Below are positions 1-8,628 of a stretch of 41,286 nucleotides of DNA, piece after piece; position 1 is the first letter of the stretch; each line of letters begins with the position of its first letter. Under the pieces are notes generated by a model that was given only the letters and a program-made list of their open reading frames with translations, searched no databases and was not told the origin of the DNA. The position numbers and the translations under genes were made by a program. Origin of the DNA: Planctomycetia bacterium (GTDB taxonomy: Bacteria; Planctomycetota; Phycisphaerae; Phycisphaerales; SM1A02); assembly GCA_005790605.1 (NCBI GenBank), contig SXUI01000062.1, positions 1-41,286 on the forward strand. The letters are read 5' to 3'.

Positions 1-589
1 CGATCACCACTCCGGTGCCGTGATCGATGAAGAACCCTCGCGCGATCTGGGCGCCAGGATGGATGTCAATGCCAGTCAGACGGTGCGCGTATTCGCCGAT
101 CATGCGTGGCAACAATGGCACCTTGCCGCGATGTAACGCATGCGCGAGCCGATGCGCTGTCAAGGCGAAGAACCCCGGATAGCAAAGCAAGACTTCATCC
201 GTACTCTGCGCCGCCGGGTCCCCTTGATACGCCGCTTGCAGATCTGCGAGCAACAACGCTCGGACGCTCGGCAGTGCGGCGAACAACTCGCCAGTGCATG
301 CGAGTGCTCTCCCCCGCGCCGTCTCGGTATCAAGCGCTTCACCAACTCGGAATGCTGCTGCAACTTGTGCGGCGAAGCGCGATTCAAGCTCAGGCATCGT
401 GCGCCGAAGCCACTCAGACGCTTCGACCCGTCCGAGCAATCGAGGAAAGAGCGTCAGTCGAAGTGTCTCGACGCACCATGCGAGTTCCGACATCTCGGGA
501 GGTCCGCCGATTGGAGGCGGGTCGTTGCGATACTCCGCGAGGAGCGCCTGCACAGCAGCGTCGAGTGGATGCCCTTGGCTTCGCGTCAT
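1..589 (-). CDS. cysE: Serine O-acetyltransferase, 3' end cut off by window edge
   Basis: Transfers acetyl from acetyl-CoA to L-serine to give O-acetylserine, the direct precursor of cysteine; a cytoplasmic enzyme. About 196 residues are visible, starting at the ATG at 589-587 ([13 protein letters not shown]...) and running off the left edge. The last visible residues, [20 protein letters not shown], are the signature of the left-handed beta-helix of this family: the conserved His of DIHPGAQI and the His-Gly of FIDHGTG lie in the active site. The long N-terminal helical region before the hexapeptide repeats fits the EpsC/CysE type. The remaining hexapeptide turns and C-terminal tail lie outside the window. 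The next gene upstream on this strand (start 976) ends 21 bp before this start, so the two may be co-transcribed. The family call is firm; the start is reasonable but has no clear ribosome-binding site. Confidence 0.9.
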   Translation of the reverse strand, partial: MTRSQGHPLDAAVQALLAEYRNDPPPIGGPPEMSELAWCVETLRLTLFPRLLGRVEASEWLRRTMPELESRFAAQVAAAFRVGEALDTETARGRALACTGELFAALPSVRALLLADLQAAYQGDPAAQSTDEVLLCYPGFFALTAHRLAHALHRGKVPLLPRMIGEYAHRLTGIDIHPGAQIARGFFIDHGTGVVI

Positions 590-610
590 GCTTGGCTCAG
601 AATTCTGCTT

Positions 611-976
611 TCACTCAGCTGGCTTCGGCATCGGCTTCTGTGAAGGTCCCCTCTTCTGATCGAAGAGGTCATCGGCGAACTCGCCAACCTTTCGCTGATA
701 CTCATTCATGTTCTCGACACGATTCTCCGCGGTCTCATACGCTTTACCGAGGACGCTCTTCCTCTTGAATCCATCGCCATCAGGATCACTCGGGTCCTTG
801 GGTGGAGGAGGCGGCGGCGGCGCGGAAGCGACGGTGTACTCTTCGCAACCCGTCGTCAGGGCGAGTGTTGGAACCAGCAGGGCTTGGCCCACCGCGACGA
901 CTCCAACACCTAGAATCAGCTGCAGCGCACGACGCGATTCGAAGTTTTTCTGCAATCGAAGCATAGGGTCATCCAT
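611..976 (-). CDS. Small membrane-anchored or lipoprotein-like hypothetical protein
   Basis: Not recognised as a known family. From the ATG at 976 the protein has 121 residues; an in-frame ATG at 964 (MLRLQKNF) is an equally good start. Visible parts are a basic N-terminus, one hydrophobic segment (LILGVGVVAVGQALLVPTLA), a cysteine directly after it (LTTGC, an imperfect lipobox because the -3 residue is Thr), a run of seven prolines, and a charged C-terminal half (residues ~65-121) rich in E, K and D that looks helical. The most economical reading is a surface-facing or periplasmic protein held by a lipid or a single membrane helix. It lies divergent to the FKBP gene (start 1063) and directly upstream of cysE. 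Function unknown. Confidence 0.55.
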   Translation of the reverse strand: MDDPMLRLQKNFESRRALQLILGVGVVAVGQALLVPTLALTTGCEEYTVASAPPPPPPPKDPSDPDGDGFKRKSVLGKAYETAENRVENMNEYQRKVGEFADDLFDQKRGPSQKPMPKPAE

Positions 977-1062
977 AGAAGCGAACCTACTGCAAGAACC
1001 GATACTACCACCCCGCGCAGCTGATCGCGCAATCTCCCCGCCAAAACCCTCACTCCCAAAAC

Positions 1063-1977
1063 ATGACCACACTCGCAAACACACTCACGGCCGCTCTCAG
1101 TGCCTTCGCATTGAGCGCATCTCTTTCGGCGCAATTCAACCCAAACATGGACTACACCACGCTGCCCCCTGAACCGGCGGAGGTCGAGCAGCAACTCACC
1201 TCAGCAACCGTCACTCTTGCCAATGCAATCAGCGCTGCCGAGGCGGCCACGAGTGGCAGCACGCTCGACGCGCGTGCGATTCTTGGATCAGGCAGTAGCC
1301 CAGTGAAGTATGAGGTGACGGTCTCGACTGGAGGCATCGCGAAGAAGGTGATCGTGGACGGCGCGACTGGCGCGTGCGTCTTCCCGAAACTCACCGCGAT
1401 GGCGGCCGGCGCGAGCGCAATCAAACTGCATCCTGGTTCTGTCCGCAGCACAACCTTCGACTTCTCCGCCGAACCGCCGACCGCGATCGTCGAGGTGTAT
1501 GACAACGGCAAGCACTGGACGGTTGTGCTGAACGCCGTCGACGGCAGCACGGTGAGCGATCGAGAGATCCCTCGGTTCCCAGGTGTCGAAGTGACTGGCG
1601 AGGCGACCACCTTGCCCGATGGCTTGATGTATTACGAAATCAAAGAAGGCACCGGCGCGATGCCGCAAGGGAAGCAGTCGACCGTCAAGGTTCACTACTC
1701 CGGCTGGCTCGTCGACGGGACCAAGTTCGACTCAAGCTACGACGGAGATCAGCCGGCACAGTTCATGCTGGGCGGCGTCATCCCGGGATGGACCGAAGGC
1801 GTTGGTTCGATGAAAATTGGCGGCAAGCGGAAGTTGATCATTCCATGGGCGCTTGCCTACGGCGAGCGAGGCCGCGGACCAATCCCACCGAAAGCGACAC
1901 TCATCTTCGATGTTGAATTGCTCGAGATCACCGAGCCCGCCGTTGCCCCGCCGGCACCTGGCTCGGCAGCTCCGTGA
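1063..1977 (+). CDS. Secreted FKBP-type peptidyl-prolyl cis-trans isomerase with PepSY-like N-terminal region
   Basis: A 304-residue protein predicted to catalyse prolyl isomerisation during folding of exported proteins. Residues 1-23 form a signal peptide (hydrophobic core ending SLSAQ). Residues ~40-165 hold a region with a repeated VxVDxxTGxV-like pattern ([26 protein letters not shown]) resembling a PepSY-type module; this is a weak call. Residues ~190-290 are a full FKBP domain with the expected [37 protein letters not shown] and [16 protein letters not shown] blocks, including the aromatic and Asp residues of the binding pocket. The tail is Pro/Ala-rich. No strong Shine-Dalgarno precedes the ATG. 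The gene is followed by the hairpins at 2022-2091 and converges on rpiB. The FKBP assignment is firm; the fusion with a PepSY-like part is the less usual feature. Confidence 0.92.
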   Translation: MTTLANTLTAALSAFALSASLSAQFNPNMDYTTLPPEPAEVEQQLTSATVTLANAISAAEAATSGSTLDARAILGSGSSPVKYEVTVSTGGIAKKVIVDGATGACVFPKLTAMAAGASAIKLHPGSVRSTTFDFSAEPPTAIVEVYDNGKHWTVVLNAVDGSTVSDREIPRFPGVEVTGEATTLPDGLMYYEIKEGTGAMPQGKQSTVKVHYSGWLVDGTKFDSSYDGDQPAQFMLGGVIPGWTEGVGSMKIGGKRKLIIPWALAYGERGRGPIPPKATLIFDVELLEITEPAVAPPAPGSAAP

Positions 1978-2021
1978 TAAGCCGCGGAGCGTGCGACGAA
2001 AGTTGGACACGGTAGAAACAT

Positions 2022-2049
2022 AACGGGCGCTGCGAATGCAGCGCCCGTT
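2022..2049. terminator. Perfect 12-bp hairpin between convergent genes, probable terminator
   Basis: AACGGGCGCTGC (2022-2033), a GAAT tetraloop and GCAGCGCCCGTT (2038-2049) form a perfect 12-bp stem. It sits 44 bp after the FKBP stop and about 190 bp beyond the rpiB stop, and so between two converging transcripts. There is no long U-tract (TCTCATT follows), so intrinsic termination could be weak or Rho-assisted. Confidence 0.6.
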
Positions 2050-2065
2050 CTCATTACACATACTG

Positions 2066-2091
2066 GGGGCGGCGCGAATGCAGCGCCCGTT
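2066..2091. repeat. Second, imperfect copy of the 2022-2049 hairpin
   Basis: The right half of the first hairpin is repeated almost exactly: GAATGCAGCGCCCGTT occurs at 2034-2049 and again at 2076-2091. The left arm here (GGGGGCGGCGC) matches the first copy only partly, giving a stem with mismatches. The two copies sit in tandem about 42 bp apart, like small REP-type elements or a double terminator. Confidence 0.55.
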
Positions 2092-2234
2092 GTCGCGCTT
2101 CACATGAGATGCGCTGCACTGTCATCGCCTTTCGCCGCGCTGAGTACTGGGGAACACGGTGCGCACAGCTCGGGTGTCACAGCAGAGACGGGCGCGTCCT
2201 TCGCTGTGCCCGGTGTCATCGCGCGCGCCATTGA

Positions 2235-2693
2235 TCACGCGCGCTTGGAAAACTCTGCTTCGATCGCGAGCACTTTGTCGAGTCGTCGCTGATGCCGCGC
2301 TTCATGCGTGTAGTGAGCGTTCAGGAACGCAGTCACCATCTCCTCCGCGACCGCGGTTCCGATCACACGACCTCCAAGCACGAGCACATTCATCGCATCG
2401 TGCTCGACGCCTTGATGCGCGCTGTAGTGATCCGCGCAATTCCCAGCGCGAACACCTGGGATCTTGTTCGCCGCGACACTTGCGCCAATGCCAGAGCCAC
2501 AAAACAAGATCCCTCGCTCGACCCGCCCGCTCACAACTTCCATGGCGAGTTTCTTCGCAAAGTCTGGATAGTCCACGCTCGCGGTGGAGTCCGTGCCGAG
2601 ATCCACAACTTCATGACCCAACGCAAGTACGAATGGTTTGAGTTGCTCCTTCAGCACAAAGCCCGCGTGATCTGAGGCGAGCGCTAACTTCAT
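2235..2693 (-). CDS. rpiB: Ribose-5-phosphate isomerase B
   Basis: Interconverts ribose 5-phosphate and ribulose 5-phosphate in the non-oxidative pentose phosphate pathway; a cytoplasmic 152-residue protein of normal length for the RpiB/LacA/LacB family. Recognisable parts are the N-terminal ASDHAGF (Asp8, His9), the catalytic-cysteine block [11 protein letters not shown] (Cys65), [17 protein letters not shown] and LVLGGRVIG. The ATG at 2693 overlaps the TGA of the transketolase gene by four bases (ATGA), so the two are almost certainly translated from one mRNA by coupled re-initiation. The pairing makes biochemical sense because transketolase uses products of this isomerisation. The downstream region carries the hairpins at 2022-2091. 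Confidence 0.96.
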   Translation of the reverse strand: MKLALASDHAGFVLKEQLKPFVLALGHEVVDLGTDSTASVDYPDFAKKLAMEVVSGRVERGILFCGSGIGASVAANKIPGVRAGNCADHYSAHQGVEHDAMNVLVLGGRVIGTAVAEEMVTAFLNAHYTHEARHQRRLDKVLAIEAEFSKRA

Positions 2694-4828
2694 GATCGAG
2701 CTCCCGCTGTCGCTTGTGCAGCACTTCGCGCGAGCACGCGCTTGGCTGCCGCATACACCGCATCAACGGTGAAACCAAAGTGCTTCGCCACCTCGGCGCC
2801 CTTTCCGCTCGCGCCATACGAGTGCATGCCGACAGACTCGCCATCAAGTCCCGCGAAGCGCTCCCAGCCCACCGTCGAACTGGCTTCCACTGTGACTCGC
2901 GCCCGCACGCTAAATGGCAGCACGCTTGCTCGGTATCCGCTCTCTTGCCGATCGAAGAGCGACCAGCACGGGAGGCTGACGACGCGGCTCCGAACGCCTT
3001 CTGCGCAGAGCCGTTCGTGTGCACCGAGAGCAAGGTGCACTTCACTTCCGCTCGCGATCAGCATGATTTCAGGAGTTCCGTCGCAATCCGCAAGGATGTA
3101 TCCGCCGCGCTGCGCGAGATTCGCGGCCGCATACTTCGTTCGGTCGAGCGTTGGGAGATTCTGTCGCGTGAGCGCGATCGTGGCCGCGTGATGCGTGTGC
3201 CGCATCATTGCTCTGAAGCACTCCGCAACCTCGTTCGCGTCGCACGGGCGATAGAGATCCAAGTTGGGAATTGCGCGCATGCCGATCAGTTGCTCGATCG
3301 GCTCATGCGTCGGACCGTCCTCACCGACATAAATCGAGTCGTGCGTGAAGATGTTCATCACCGGCAAGCCCATCAATGCCCCAAGACGAATGCTCCCTCT
3401 CGCGTAATCGCTAAAGATCATGAATCCAGATCCGTACGCGCGAAGTCCGCAAAGCGCCATGCCGTTGATTGCAGCAGCCATCGCATGTTCACGAATACCG
3501 AAATGCAGATTACGGCCTGCGCGATTTTCGCGACTGAAACTTCCGCCGCTCTCTTCAAAGGTCAGCGTCGTCTTCGTGCTCGGCGCGAGATCGGCTGAGC
3601 CTCCCACAACCCAAGGAACCTTCTTCGCGATCGCGTTGAGAATCTTCCCTCCAGTATTGCGAGACGCATCGCCCTTGGCATCGGTCGCAAACACTGGAAT
3701 CTCTGCGTCCCAATCCTCTGGCAGGTTTGAACTCGTGAGCTGCTCAATCTCGCGAGCGAGATTCGGGTACGCCTTCGCGTACGACGCGAAAAGAACATCC
3801 CACGCAGCGCGCGCAGCGCCTCCACGAGCGCCAAGCAATGCATCGAATCGAGCGGTCACGCCTTCGGGTACGAAGAACGCGGGCTCGGTCGGCCAACCAT
3901 AAACCGCCTTCGTTGCAGCGATTTCCGCGGCTCCTAGCGCTTCTCCGTGCGCCTCCTTGGTGTCTTGACGCTTCGGACTTCCCCAACCGATGTGGCTATC
4001 AACAATGATGAGCGTCGGACGATCCGTGCAACTCTTCGCATGCGCGTACGCACGCTGCAGCGCTGGAAGATCGTTCGCGTCACCGACTCGGAGCACATTC
4101 CATCCGTATCCAATGAAGCGAGTCGCGACATCATCGGAGTACGCAAGCGAAGTCTTACCCTCAATCGTGATGTGATTGAAGTCATAGATCCAGCACAGGT
4201 TGGAAAGCCCGAGGTGCCCCGCGAGGCTTGCTGCCTCGCCTGAGATTCCCTCCATCATGCAGCCATCGCCGCAGATCGACCACACGCGATAGTCGAACAT
4301 TGGATATCCAGGCCGGTTGTATCTCGCGGCGAGTGCATAGGACGCGATTGCCATACCCACGGTCGTTGCGAGGCCTTGCCCAAGCGGTCCGGTTGTGGTT
4401 TCAACACCAACCGTGTGGTGATACTCCGGATGCCCTGGTGTCATGCTCCCGAGTTGACGAAACTGCTTGAGATCATCAAGTGTCAACGCAGGCTTCGAAC
4501 CCCCATCGTCCGCGGGGGCTTGAATCCCCGCAAGATGAATGAGCGAGTAGAGCAACATGGATGCGTGCCCATTGGAGAGCACGAATCGATCGCGATTCGC
4601 CCAATGCGGCGCTTGAGGGTCGTACTGCAGCTCATGCTGCCAAAGCGCGTACGCAACTGGCGCGAGCGCCATCGGAGTTCCCGGATGGCCAGAATCTGCA
4701 GCCTGCACGCCATCCATCGATAGCGTCCGAATCGCATTGATCGCGAGATCATCGATCGCGGCTGTGCCAGCGGGTGTTCCGGCGTTTGTCTTGAAAGAAG
4801 CAGGCGCGGCGAGAGGAATTGCGGTCAT
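2690..4828 (-). CDS. tkt: Transketolase
   Basis: Thiamine-diphosphate enzyme that moves two-carbon units between sugar phosphates in the pentose phosphate or Calvin-type cycle. At 712 residues it is slightly longer than usual (~665) because of an N-terminal tail and an insert after GIQAPADDG. Seen in order: SGHPG (46-50), [24 protein letters not shown], the ThDP/Mg motif [13 protein letters not shown] with [10 protein letters not shown] about 25-30 residues on, the pyrimidine-domain block [26 protein letters not shown], and a C-terminal domain with [10 protein letters not shown]. The ATG at 4828 has GGAG 12 nt upstream, a long but possible spacing. It is the first gene of a tkt-rpiB operon with a four-base stop/start overlap. 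A 88-bp gap separates it from the upstream K+ channel gene. Confidence 0.97.
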   Translation of the reverse strand: MTAIPLAAPASFKTNAGTPAGTAAIDDLAINAIRTLSMDGVQAADSGHPGTPMALAPVAYALWQHELQYDPQAPHWANRDRFVLSNGHASMLLYSLIHLAGIQAPADDGGSKPALTLDDLKQFRQLGSMTPGHPEYHHTVGVETTTGPLGQGLATTVGMAIASYALAARYNRPGYPMFDYRVWSICGDGCMMEGISGEAASLAGHLGLSNLCWIYDFNHITIEGKTSLAYSDDVATRFIGYGWNVLRVGDANDLPALQRAYAHAKSCTDRPTLIIVDSHIGWGSPKRQDTKEAHGEALGAAEIAATKAVYGWPTEPAFFVPEGVTARFDALLGARGGAARAAWDVLFASYAKAYPNLAREIEQLTSSNLPEDWDAEIPVFATDAKGDASRNTGGKILNAIAKKVPWVVGGSADLAPSTKTTLTFEESGGSFSRENRAGRNLHFGIREHAMAAAINGMALCGLRAYGSGFMIFSDYARGSIRLGALMGLPVMNIFTHDSIYVGEDGPTHEPIEQLIGMRAIPNLDLYRPCDANEVAECFRAMMRHTHHAATIALTRQNLPTLDRTKYAAANLAQRGGYILADCDGTPEIMLIASGSEVHLALGAHERLCAEGVRSRVVSLPCWSLFDRQESGYRASVLPFSVRARVTVEASSTVGWERFAGLDGESVGMHSYGASGKGAEVAKHFGFTVDAVYAAAKRVLARSAAQATAGARS

Positions 4829-4916
4829 AGTGAAAGAAATCTCCGAACAATGGAAGCGCGCATCTTACGCCGACCCACACGCACGAATGACGCGAGAATT
4901 GCAGGGTTGACAGCGC

Positions 4917-5630
4917 TCAGCCCGAGTGTTTCTCATCGCTTCCCCTTGACGGCCGCACGCCACCACTGGGCGCCGATGCCAAGCGCGCGATGACGACGGC
5001 GGTGATGAACAGACCTGTTGTTGACTCAAGTGTCGTCACTGCGCGCGCCCAAGCGTTGACGGGCACAATGTCACCGAATCCGAGCGTCGTCAGCGTCACC
5101 ATCGAAAAGTACAACGCCGTGTCCCACTCGAGTGCCGTGTTCTGAGCATGCACGCTGCCCCAGTACGCGCTTGGATCGATTGCGCTGATGTAACGGTGAA
5201 GCGTGGCGAAGGCGACACCGCTCAAGAGATAAACGACAAACCCTCCGTACACGCGATCGTCGAGTTGCGCCGAGCTGCCAAGGAGTGTCGCGCCAATGAG
5301 AATCGTCGCGTACGCGTAGTAGATAAACACACAGAGCTCGAGGGGGCTGTGCGCAATCGCGTCGAGATCAAATCCATAAACAAAACCGGCGAACGCCATC
5401 ACGGTGCAAAATATGAAAACCAGCGGCGCCGCTCGCTTCCAGGTGGAAAGGACAGAGATTCCCACGAGCGGGATGACGCCGATCAGCGCTGGAAAGACGC
5501 GCATCGAATGCCCTGCTTCGTCGATGAACAGCGGGTGCAAAGCAAGGAGCGCAACGAGGACCACGAACAGTGGAAGGGTCCGGTTCTTGAGCCATCTCCA
5601 TGGATCGGAGGGAATGGTGATCACTCGCAT
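4917..5630 (-). CDS. Potassium channel family protein (ion-channel pore domain)
   Basis: A predicted inner-membrane cation channel of 237 residues from the ATG at 5630 (a GTG at 5639 would add three residues). About six hydrophobic segments are visible. The last two flank a pore loop with TLTTLGFGDIVPV (residues ~179-191), which contains the TxGFGD potassium selectivity filter. The C-terminal tail is short, with no RCK/TrkA-N domain, so gating by cytosolic ligand is not evident. The four N-terminal helices lack a clear row of arginines, so it is probably not voltage-gated. It belongs with the 'ion channel' (Ion_trans_2) proteins of 200-250 residues. It shares a 59-bp intergenic region with the divergent DUF1569 gene, and that region holds a perfect dyad at 5672-5687. 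Confidence 0.85.
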   Translation of the reverse strand: MRVITIPSDPWRWLKNRTLPLFVVLVALLALHPLFIDEAGHSMRVFPALIGVIPLVGISVLSTWKRAAPLVFIFCTVMAFAGFVYGFDLDAIAHSPLELCVFIYYAYATILIGATLLGSSAQLDDRVYGGFVVYLLSGVAFATLHRYISAIDPSAYWGSVHAQNTALEWDTALYFSMVTLTTLGFGDIVPVNAWARAVTTLESTTGLFITAVVIARLASAPSGGVRPSRGSDEKHSG

Positions 5631-5671
5631 GACGCACACACTAACCGGACGCGGTCTCGCGGATCACTCCT

Positions 5672-5687
5672 GAAACGGTATCGTTTC
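5672..5687. promoter_or_regulatory. Perfect dyad GAAACG-N4-CGTTTC, operator-like
   Basis: GAAACG (5672-5677), GTAT, CGTTTC (5682-5687) is an exact inverted repeat of 6 bp per arm ending two bases before the ATG of the DUF1569 gene and 42 bp upstream of the divergent channel gene. Its size and spacing fit a dimeric repressor site. It could also form a small hairpin over the DUF1569 translation start. Which regulator binds, if any, cannot be told from the window. Confidence 0.4.
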
Positions 5688-5689
5688 CA

Positions 5690-6196
5690 ATGGACTCGCC
5701 CATGCCAATCAACACGAAGACCGCGCCGCGTCGAATGCTTTCTTTTCACTGCTCTGCGTGCTTGAAGAGCGAACTTGATCGCATCCAAGCCGCGCACGAC
5801 GCAGGCTCCACCGCGACAACGGGAAACTGGACGGAGGGCGAGATCTTGGAACACTGCGCGAAACTCTTTGAGGTCGGCCTTGATGGAACGAATGAAAACC
5901 TCGGGATCGTCGCGCGCGCCTTCGGTTTCCTTTTCCGTGGCATGATTTTCCGCTCCAAGTCCATGCCTCCTGGTTACCAGTTACCCAAGGGCGCGAAGCT
6001 CCTTCCGACGGCTGGCGTGAGTTTCGAGCAGGGCATGCAGCGGATGCGTCGCGTGTTGCAACGACTTGATGACGGCGCGTTGATGACGAAACGAAGCCCG
6101 TTTCTCGGCGCGATGACGCACGCGCGTTGGATGCATGTAAACCTCATCCACTCCCAGCTGCATCTCGGCTTCATCACGTACGCCGGCGCGCAATAG
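5690..6196 (+). CDS. DUF1569 (DinB-like fold) protein
   Basis: A 168-residue cytoplasmic protein with the layout of the DUF1569 branch of the DinB/YfiT-like four-helix superfamily: an early GNWTEGEILEHCAKL block, a middle GYQLPKGAKLLP segment, and the C-terminal HSQLHLGF. The two histidine-containing helices (EHCAKL and HSQLHLG) are the usual metal-site positions of this superfamily. The biochemical role of DUF1569 is not established; DinB relatives include metal-dependent thiol transferases, but no substrate can be inferred here. An in-frame ATG at 5702 (MPINTK) is an alternative start. The gene ends 7 bp before the converging receiver gene (stop at 6204), and its start abuts the palindrome at 5672-5687. 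Confidence 0.8.
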   Translation: MDSPMPINTKTAPRRMLSFHCSACLKSELDRIQAAHDAGSTATTGNWTEGEILEHCAKLFEVGLDGTNENLGIVARAFGFLFRGMIFRSKSMPPGYQLPKGAKLLPTAGVSFEQGMQRMRRVLQRLDDGALMTKRSPFLGAMTHARWMHVNLIHSQLHLGFITYAGAQ

Positions 6197-6203
6197 CCCG
6201 TCG

Positions 6204-7313
6204 CTACGCGCAGTCGATCGCTGCACGAATGATCTGAGCGAACGACTCCATCGGCACAGGCTTGCGAACCAGTCGTCGAATGCCGGCAGCCTCCGCTCGA
6301 CTCTGATCAGAGGCATCGCCATATCCGGTGCAACAGACGACGCCGAGCGTGGGCCAGCGCCGATGCACTTCTGCGGCGAACGAGATGCCGTCCATTTCGT
6401 ACATCAATAGATCCGTGACAACGAGCGAGAATGCGCTGTCTGTTTCAAGCAAGCGCAAGCCCGCCTCCGCGGAATCGACCGTTCGAACCTCATATCCGAG
6501 CTCTCGGAGAAGTTCACTCGCGACTTCACGCACGACCTGCTCATCATCGACGAACAAGACGCGTTCGCCCTTGCGGGCGAGCGGCAAGGCCTCTGTCGAC
6601 CCCTGCGCGATGGGCTGCGCGCAATCAGAAAGCGACGGCGGGGCGCTCGCAAGCAACCTTGACACAATCGCCGAGGCCGAGGCAGCGACATGCATGATGT
6701 CCGCGACCATTTGTCGCTCGCGGCTCTGCAACTGCGTACTTCGTTCGAGCATCTCTCCGTTCAACTGCAACGGCCAAAGCAGACTTCGAAACTCACGCGC
6801 GATCTCCGCGCTCGCCGTCGCGACTCTCCCTTGCGCGGCTTGCTCTTGCGCCCGACCCTCGATCAAGTCTCGCGTCAATGCTGTTGAGACATGCGTTGCA
6901 GCGCGACACAGCGCCGACTTCGCCGCAGCGTCAAACTCCTCCGCGCCTTGGGGGCGCGTCGCACACAAGTCACCCCAGTAACTTCCCTCAAGCGCGATCT
7001 CGACCCGAAATCGCTCCCCGCTGATACGCAAACTCGGCTCGCTCGGATGTTCTATCCAGAGTCGCTCCACTCCAAGCATCTGAGCGAGATCAGAAGAGGC
7101 TCGGTCGAATGCGTCTTGTGTAAATCGCGAAGCGAGGAGCCGCGTTCCAAACTGCTCTACTGCAAGTGCAAGGGAATCGGGTTGGAAGGGCGCCCCCGGA
7201 TTGACGCCCTCCCTCCCGTCATGCTCACACCCCCCAGTGGTGCGCTCATCGTCTCCAGCACCGAAACTCACCTTCGGATCCACTGGGAAATTGGATCTTT
7301 GCGGGACAACCAT
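6204..7313 (-). CDS. Response-regulator receiver protein with GAF-like and degenerate histidine-kinase-like region
   Basis: Predicted cytoplasmic signalling protein of 369 residues from the ATG at 7313. A GTG at 7436 would add 41 Arg-rich residues that look non-coding. Residues ~45-150 resemble a GAF-type sensor domain. Residues ~165-225 align by eye with the dimerisation helices of hybrid kinases, where the usual IAHDFNNLL reads IAREFRSLL: Arg173 stands where the phosphorylated His should be. There is no HATPase (N/G box) domain; the chain passes through a short linker into a complete receiver domain (~250-369) with acidic pocket DDE (256-258), phospho-acceptor Asp301 in VVTDLLM, Thr329 and Lys351. 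It therefore cannot be a self-phosphorylating kinase and needs an outside phosphodonor. No output DNA-binding domain is present. Confidence 0.8.
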   Translation of the reverse strand: MVVPQRSNFPVDPKVSFGAGDDERTTGGCEHDGREGVNPGAPFQPDSLALAVEQFGTRLLASRFTQDAFDRASSDLAQMLGVERLWIEHPSEPSLRISGERFRVEIALEGSYWGDLCATRPQGAEEFDAAAKSALCRAATHVSTALTRDLIEGRAQEQAAQGRVATASAEIAREFRSLLWPLQLNGEMLERSTQLQSRERQMVADIMHVAASASAIVSRLLASAPPSLSDCAQPIAQGSTEALPLARKGERVLFVDDEQVVREVASELLRELGYEVRTVDSAEAGLRLLETDSAFSLVVTDLLMYEMDGISFAAEVHRRWPTLGVVCCTGYGDASDQSRAEAAGIRRLVRKPVPMESFAQIIRAAIDCA

Positions 7314-7452
7314 GCGTCGGTCACTCTCAGTGCTGTCGCGAGGCTCCTCAACCACGCGTCGATGGCGACCAATTGCGAGTTCGCATCGATAGCGCGAAGG
7401 TACTACCCGATGGCGCGATACAAAGTCGGTTTCCACGGTTCAGGTAGGAATT

Positions 7453-7501
7453 GGGGTTTTCACCCCACGCCCAAAAACCTGCGCCTGAAGGCCCAAGGGC
7501 C
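7453..7501. repeat. Two small inverted repeats upstream of the ThuA gene
   Basis: GGGGT-TTTC-ACCCC (7453-7466) and GGCCC-AA-GGGCC (7490-7501) lie in the divergent region between the receiver gene and the ThuA gene, the second ending 24 bp before the ThuA ATG. They could be an operator or a leader hairpin; nothing stronger can be said. Confidence 0.3.
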
Positions 7502-7525
7502 GGTTTCGGCGGGTACGGTGCGTAC

Positions 7526-8344
7526 ATGCAGCTCCACTCCACTCGGCGGCGCACACTCATCCCTTTTCTCGTCGTCATCGCCGCTTGCTTCGCAGGAGCC
7601 GGTCAGACCCCGCCCAGCACTGAGCCAGCCCAGGCTGCTCCTCAACAGAAAAGTACGCTCCCAAAGCTCCTGCTCTTCTCGAAAACAGCTAGTTTCAGGC
7701 ATGACTCGATCCCGGACGGCATCGCTTGTATTCGGGACTTGCTGGGCGCACAGTTTCAGATCGACGCCACAGAAGATGCGACTGTGTTCTCGCAGGAAAA
7801 CCTCGCTCGCTACAAGGTCGTCGTCTTCCTCTCAACTACCGGCGACATCCTCGACGCCTCTCAACAGAGAGCCTTCGAGTCCTTTGTGCACGGCGGAGGC
7901 GGATTCGCAGGCATCCACGCGGCAGCCGACACCGAGCATGACTGGCCCTGGTACGGGAAGTTGGTCGGTGCCTACTTTCTCACCCATCCGAAACCGCAAA
8001 AATCGATGATTCGAGTGGAGTCGAAATCGCATCCTTCAACCTCGATGCTCCCAGATCAGTGGGAGCGATTTGATGAGTGGTATGTCTACAAGGACAACCC
8101 GCGGTCGCGCGTCAAGGTGCTCGCGGCGCTCGACGACGCAACGATCGACGGTGCGAACATGGGAGGCGACCATCCAATCGCGTGGTATCAAGAATTCGAA
8201 GGCGGGCGCTCGTGGTACACCGGTGGCGGGCATACCAAAGAGAGCTACAAAGAGCCGCTGTTTCGCGACCACATCAAGGGCGGAATTCTCTGGGCCGCGA
8301 GTTCATCCAATGAAGTACAGAGAGCCCCATCGAACGGACCTTGA
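7526..8344 (+). CDS. Secreted ThuA-domain protein
   Basis: A 272-residue exported protein of the ThuA family (class I glutamine amidotransferase-like fold, linked in other bacteria to trehalose and other sugar metabolism). The ATG at 7526 (MQLHSTRRRT) begins a signal peptide with core FLVVIAACFAGAG; the following Cys or Gly-Ala-Gly region could be a lipoprotein or a signal peptidase I site. The ThuA domain (~45-265) shows LLLFSKTASFRHDSIPDG, VVVFLSTTGDILD, GGGGFAGIHAAADTEHDWPWYG, HPIAWYQEFEGGRSWYTGGGH and a C-terminal HIKGGILWA. These are the standard blocks. Planctomycetes carry many such proteins, often with sugar oxidoreductases, but no such partner is adjacent here. About 240 bp of non-coding DNA and then a strong terminator follow. 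Confidence 0.9.
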   Translation: MQLHSTRRRTLIPFLVVIAACFAGAGQTPPSTEPAQAAPQQKSTLPKLLLFSKTASFRHDSIPDGIACIRDLLGAQFQIDATEDATVFSQENLARYKVVVFLSTTGDILDASQQRAFESFVHGGGGFAGIHAAADTEHDWPWYGKLVGAYFLTHPKPQKSMIRVESKSHPSTSMLPDQWERFDEWYVYKDNPRSRVKVLAALDDATIDGANMGGDHPIAWYQEFEGGRSWYTGGGHTKESYKEPLFRDHIKGGILWAASSSNEVQRAPSNGP

Positions 8345-8540
8345 ACGCGTCCCCGCCTCATCCTGTCATAGACTTGCGGATCCTTGTTTCCACTGTCGTG
8401 CCAGCGGGTTACACCTGCGGCGGAGCGATGATTCCGCCAATTGGTGGAGCGGATCGCGGGACAGAAATTTTTGAAGAAAATTCTCCAAAGTTGCACGCTG
8501 CCTAGTTCCCCAAGAAGAACCTCGACGCTATATTTCTCGT

Positions 8541-8628
8541 ATCGAGTTGCGAAAGCAGCCCGACCTACATTCGATCTTTTCCCCCATGGGGCTACTGTCT
8601 AGCCGATCAGACAGTGGCCCTTTTTCTT
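8541..8628 (+). ncRNA. Candidate small non-coding RNA (about 88 nt), unknown family
   Basis: Inferred from structure, not homology. A TATATT -10-like box (8529-8534) would place a start near 8541. The predicted RNA opens with ATCGA (8541-8545), which can pair with TCGAT (8571-8575). Just inside is a 5-bp hairpin closed by a GAAA tetraloop: GTTGC (8546-8550), GAAA, GCAGC (8555-8559). It ends in a strong intrinsic terminator (8588-8625). The -35 region is poor (TTCCCC). The alternative is a plain 3' UTR plus terminator for the ThuA gene, although 244 bp is long for that. Confidence 0.4.
8588..8628 (+). terminator. Rho-independent terminator
   Basis: GGGGCTACTGTCT (8588-8600), loop AGCCGATC, AGACAGTGGCCCT (8609-8621) pair over 13 positions with two G-U wobbles, followed by TTTTTCTTT (8621-8629). 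This is the best intrinsic terminator in the window and works in the + direction; the opposite strand lacks a U-tract. Confidence 0.85.

Noticed and set aside
4907-4912. Perfect TTGACA on the + strand
   Set aside because: It would drive transcription into the antisense of the K+ channel gene and has no convincing -10 box.
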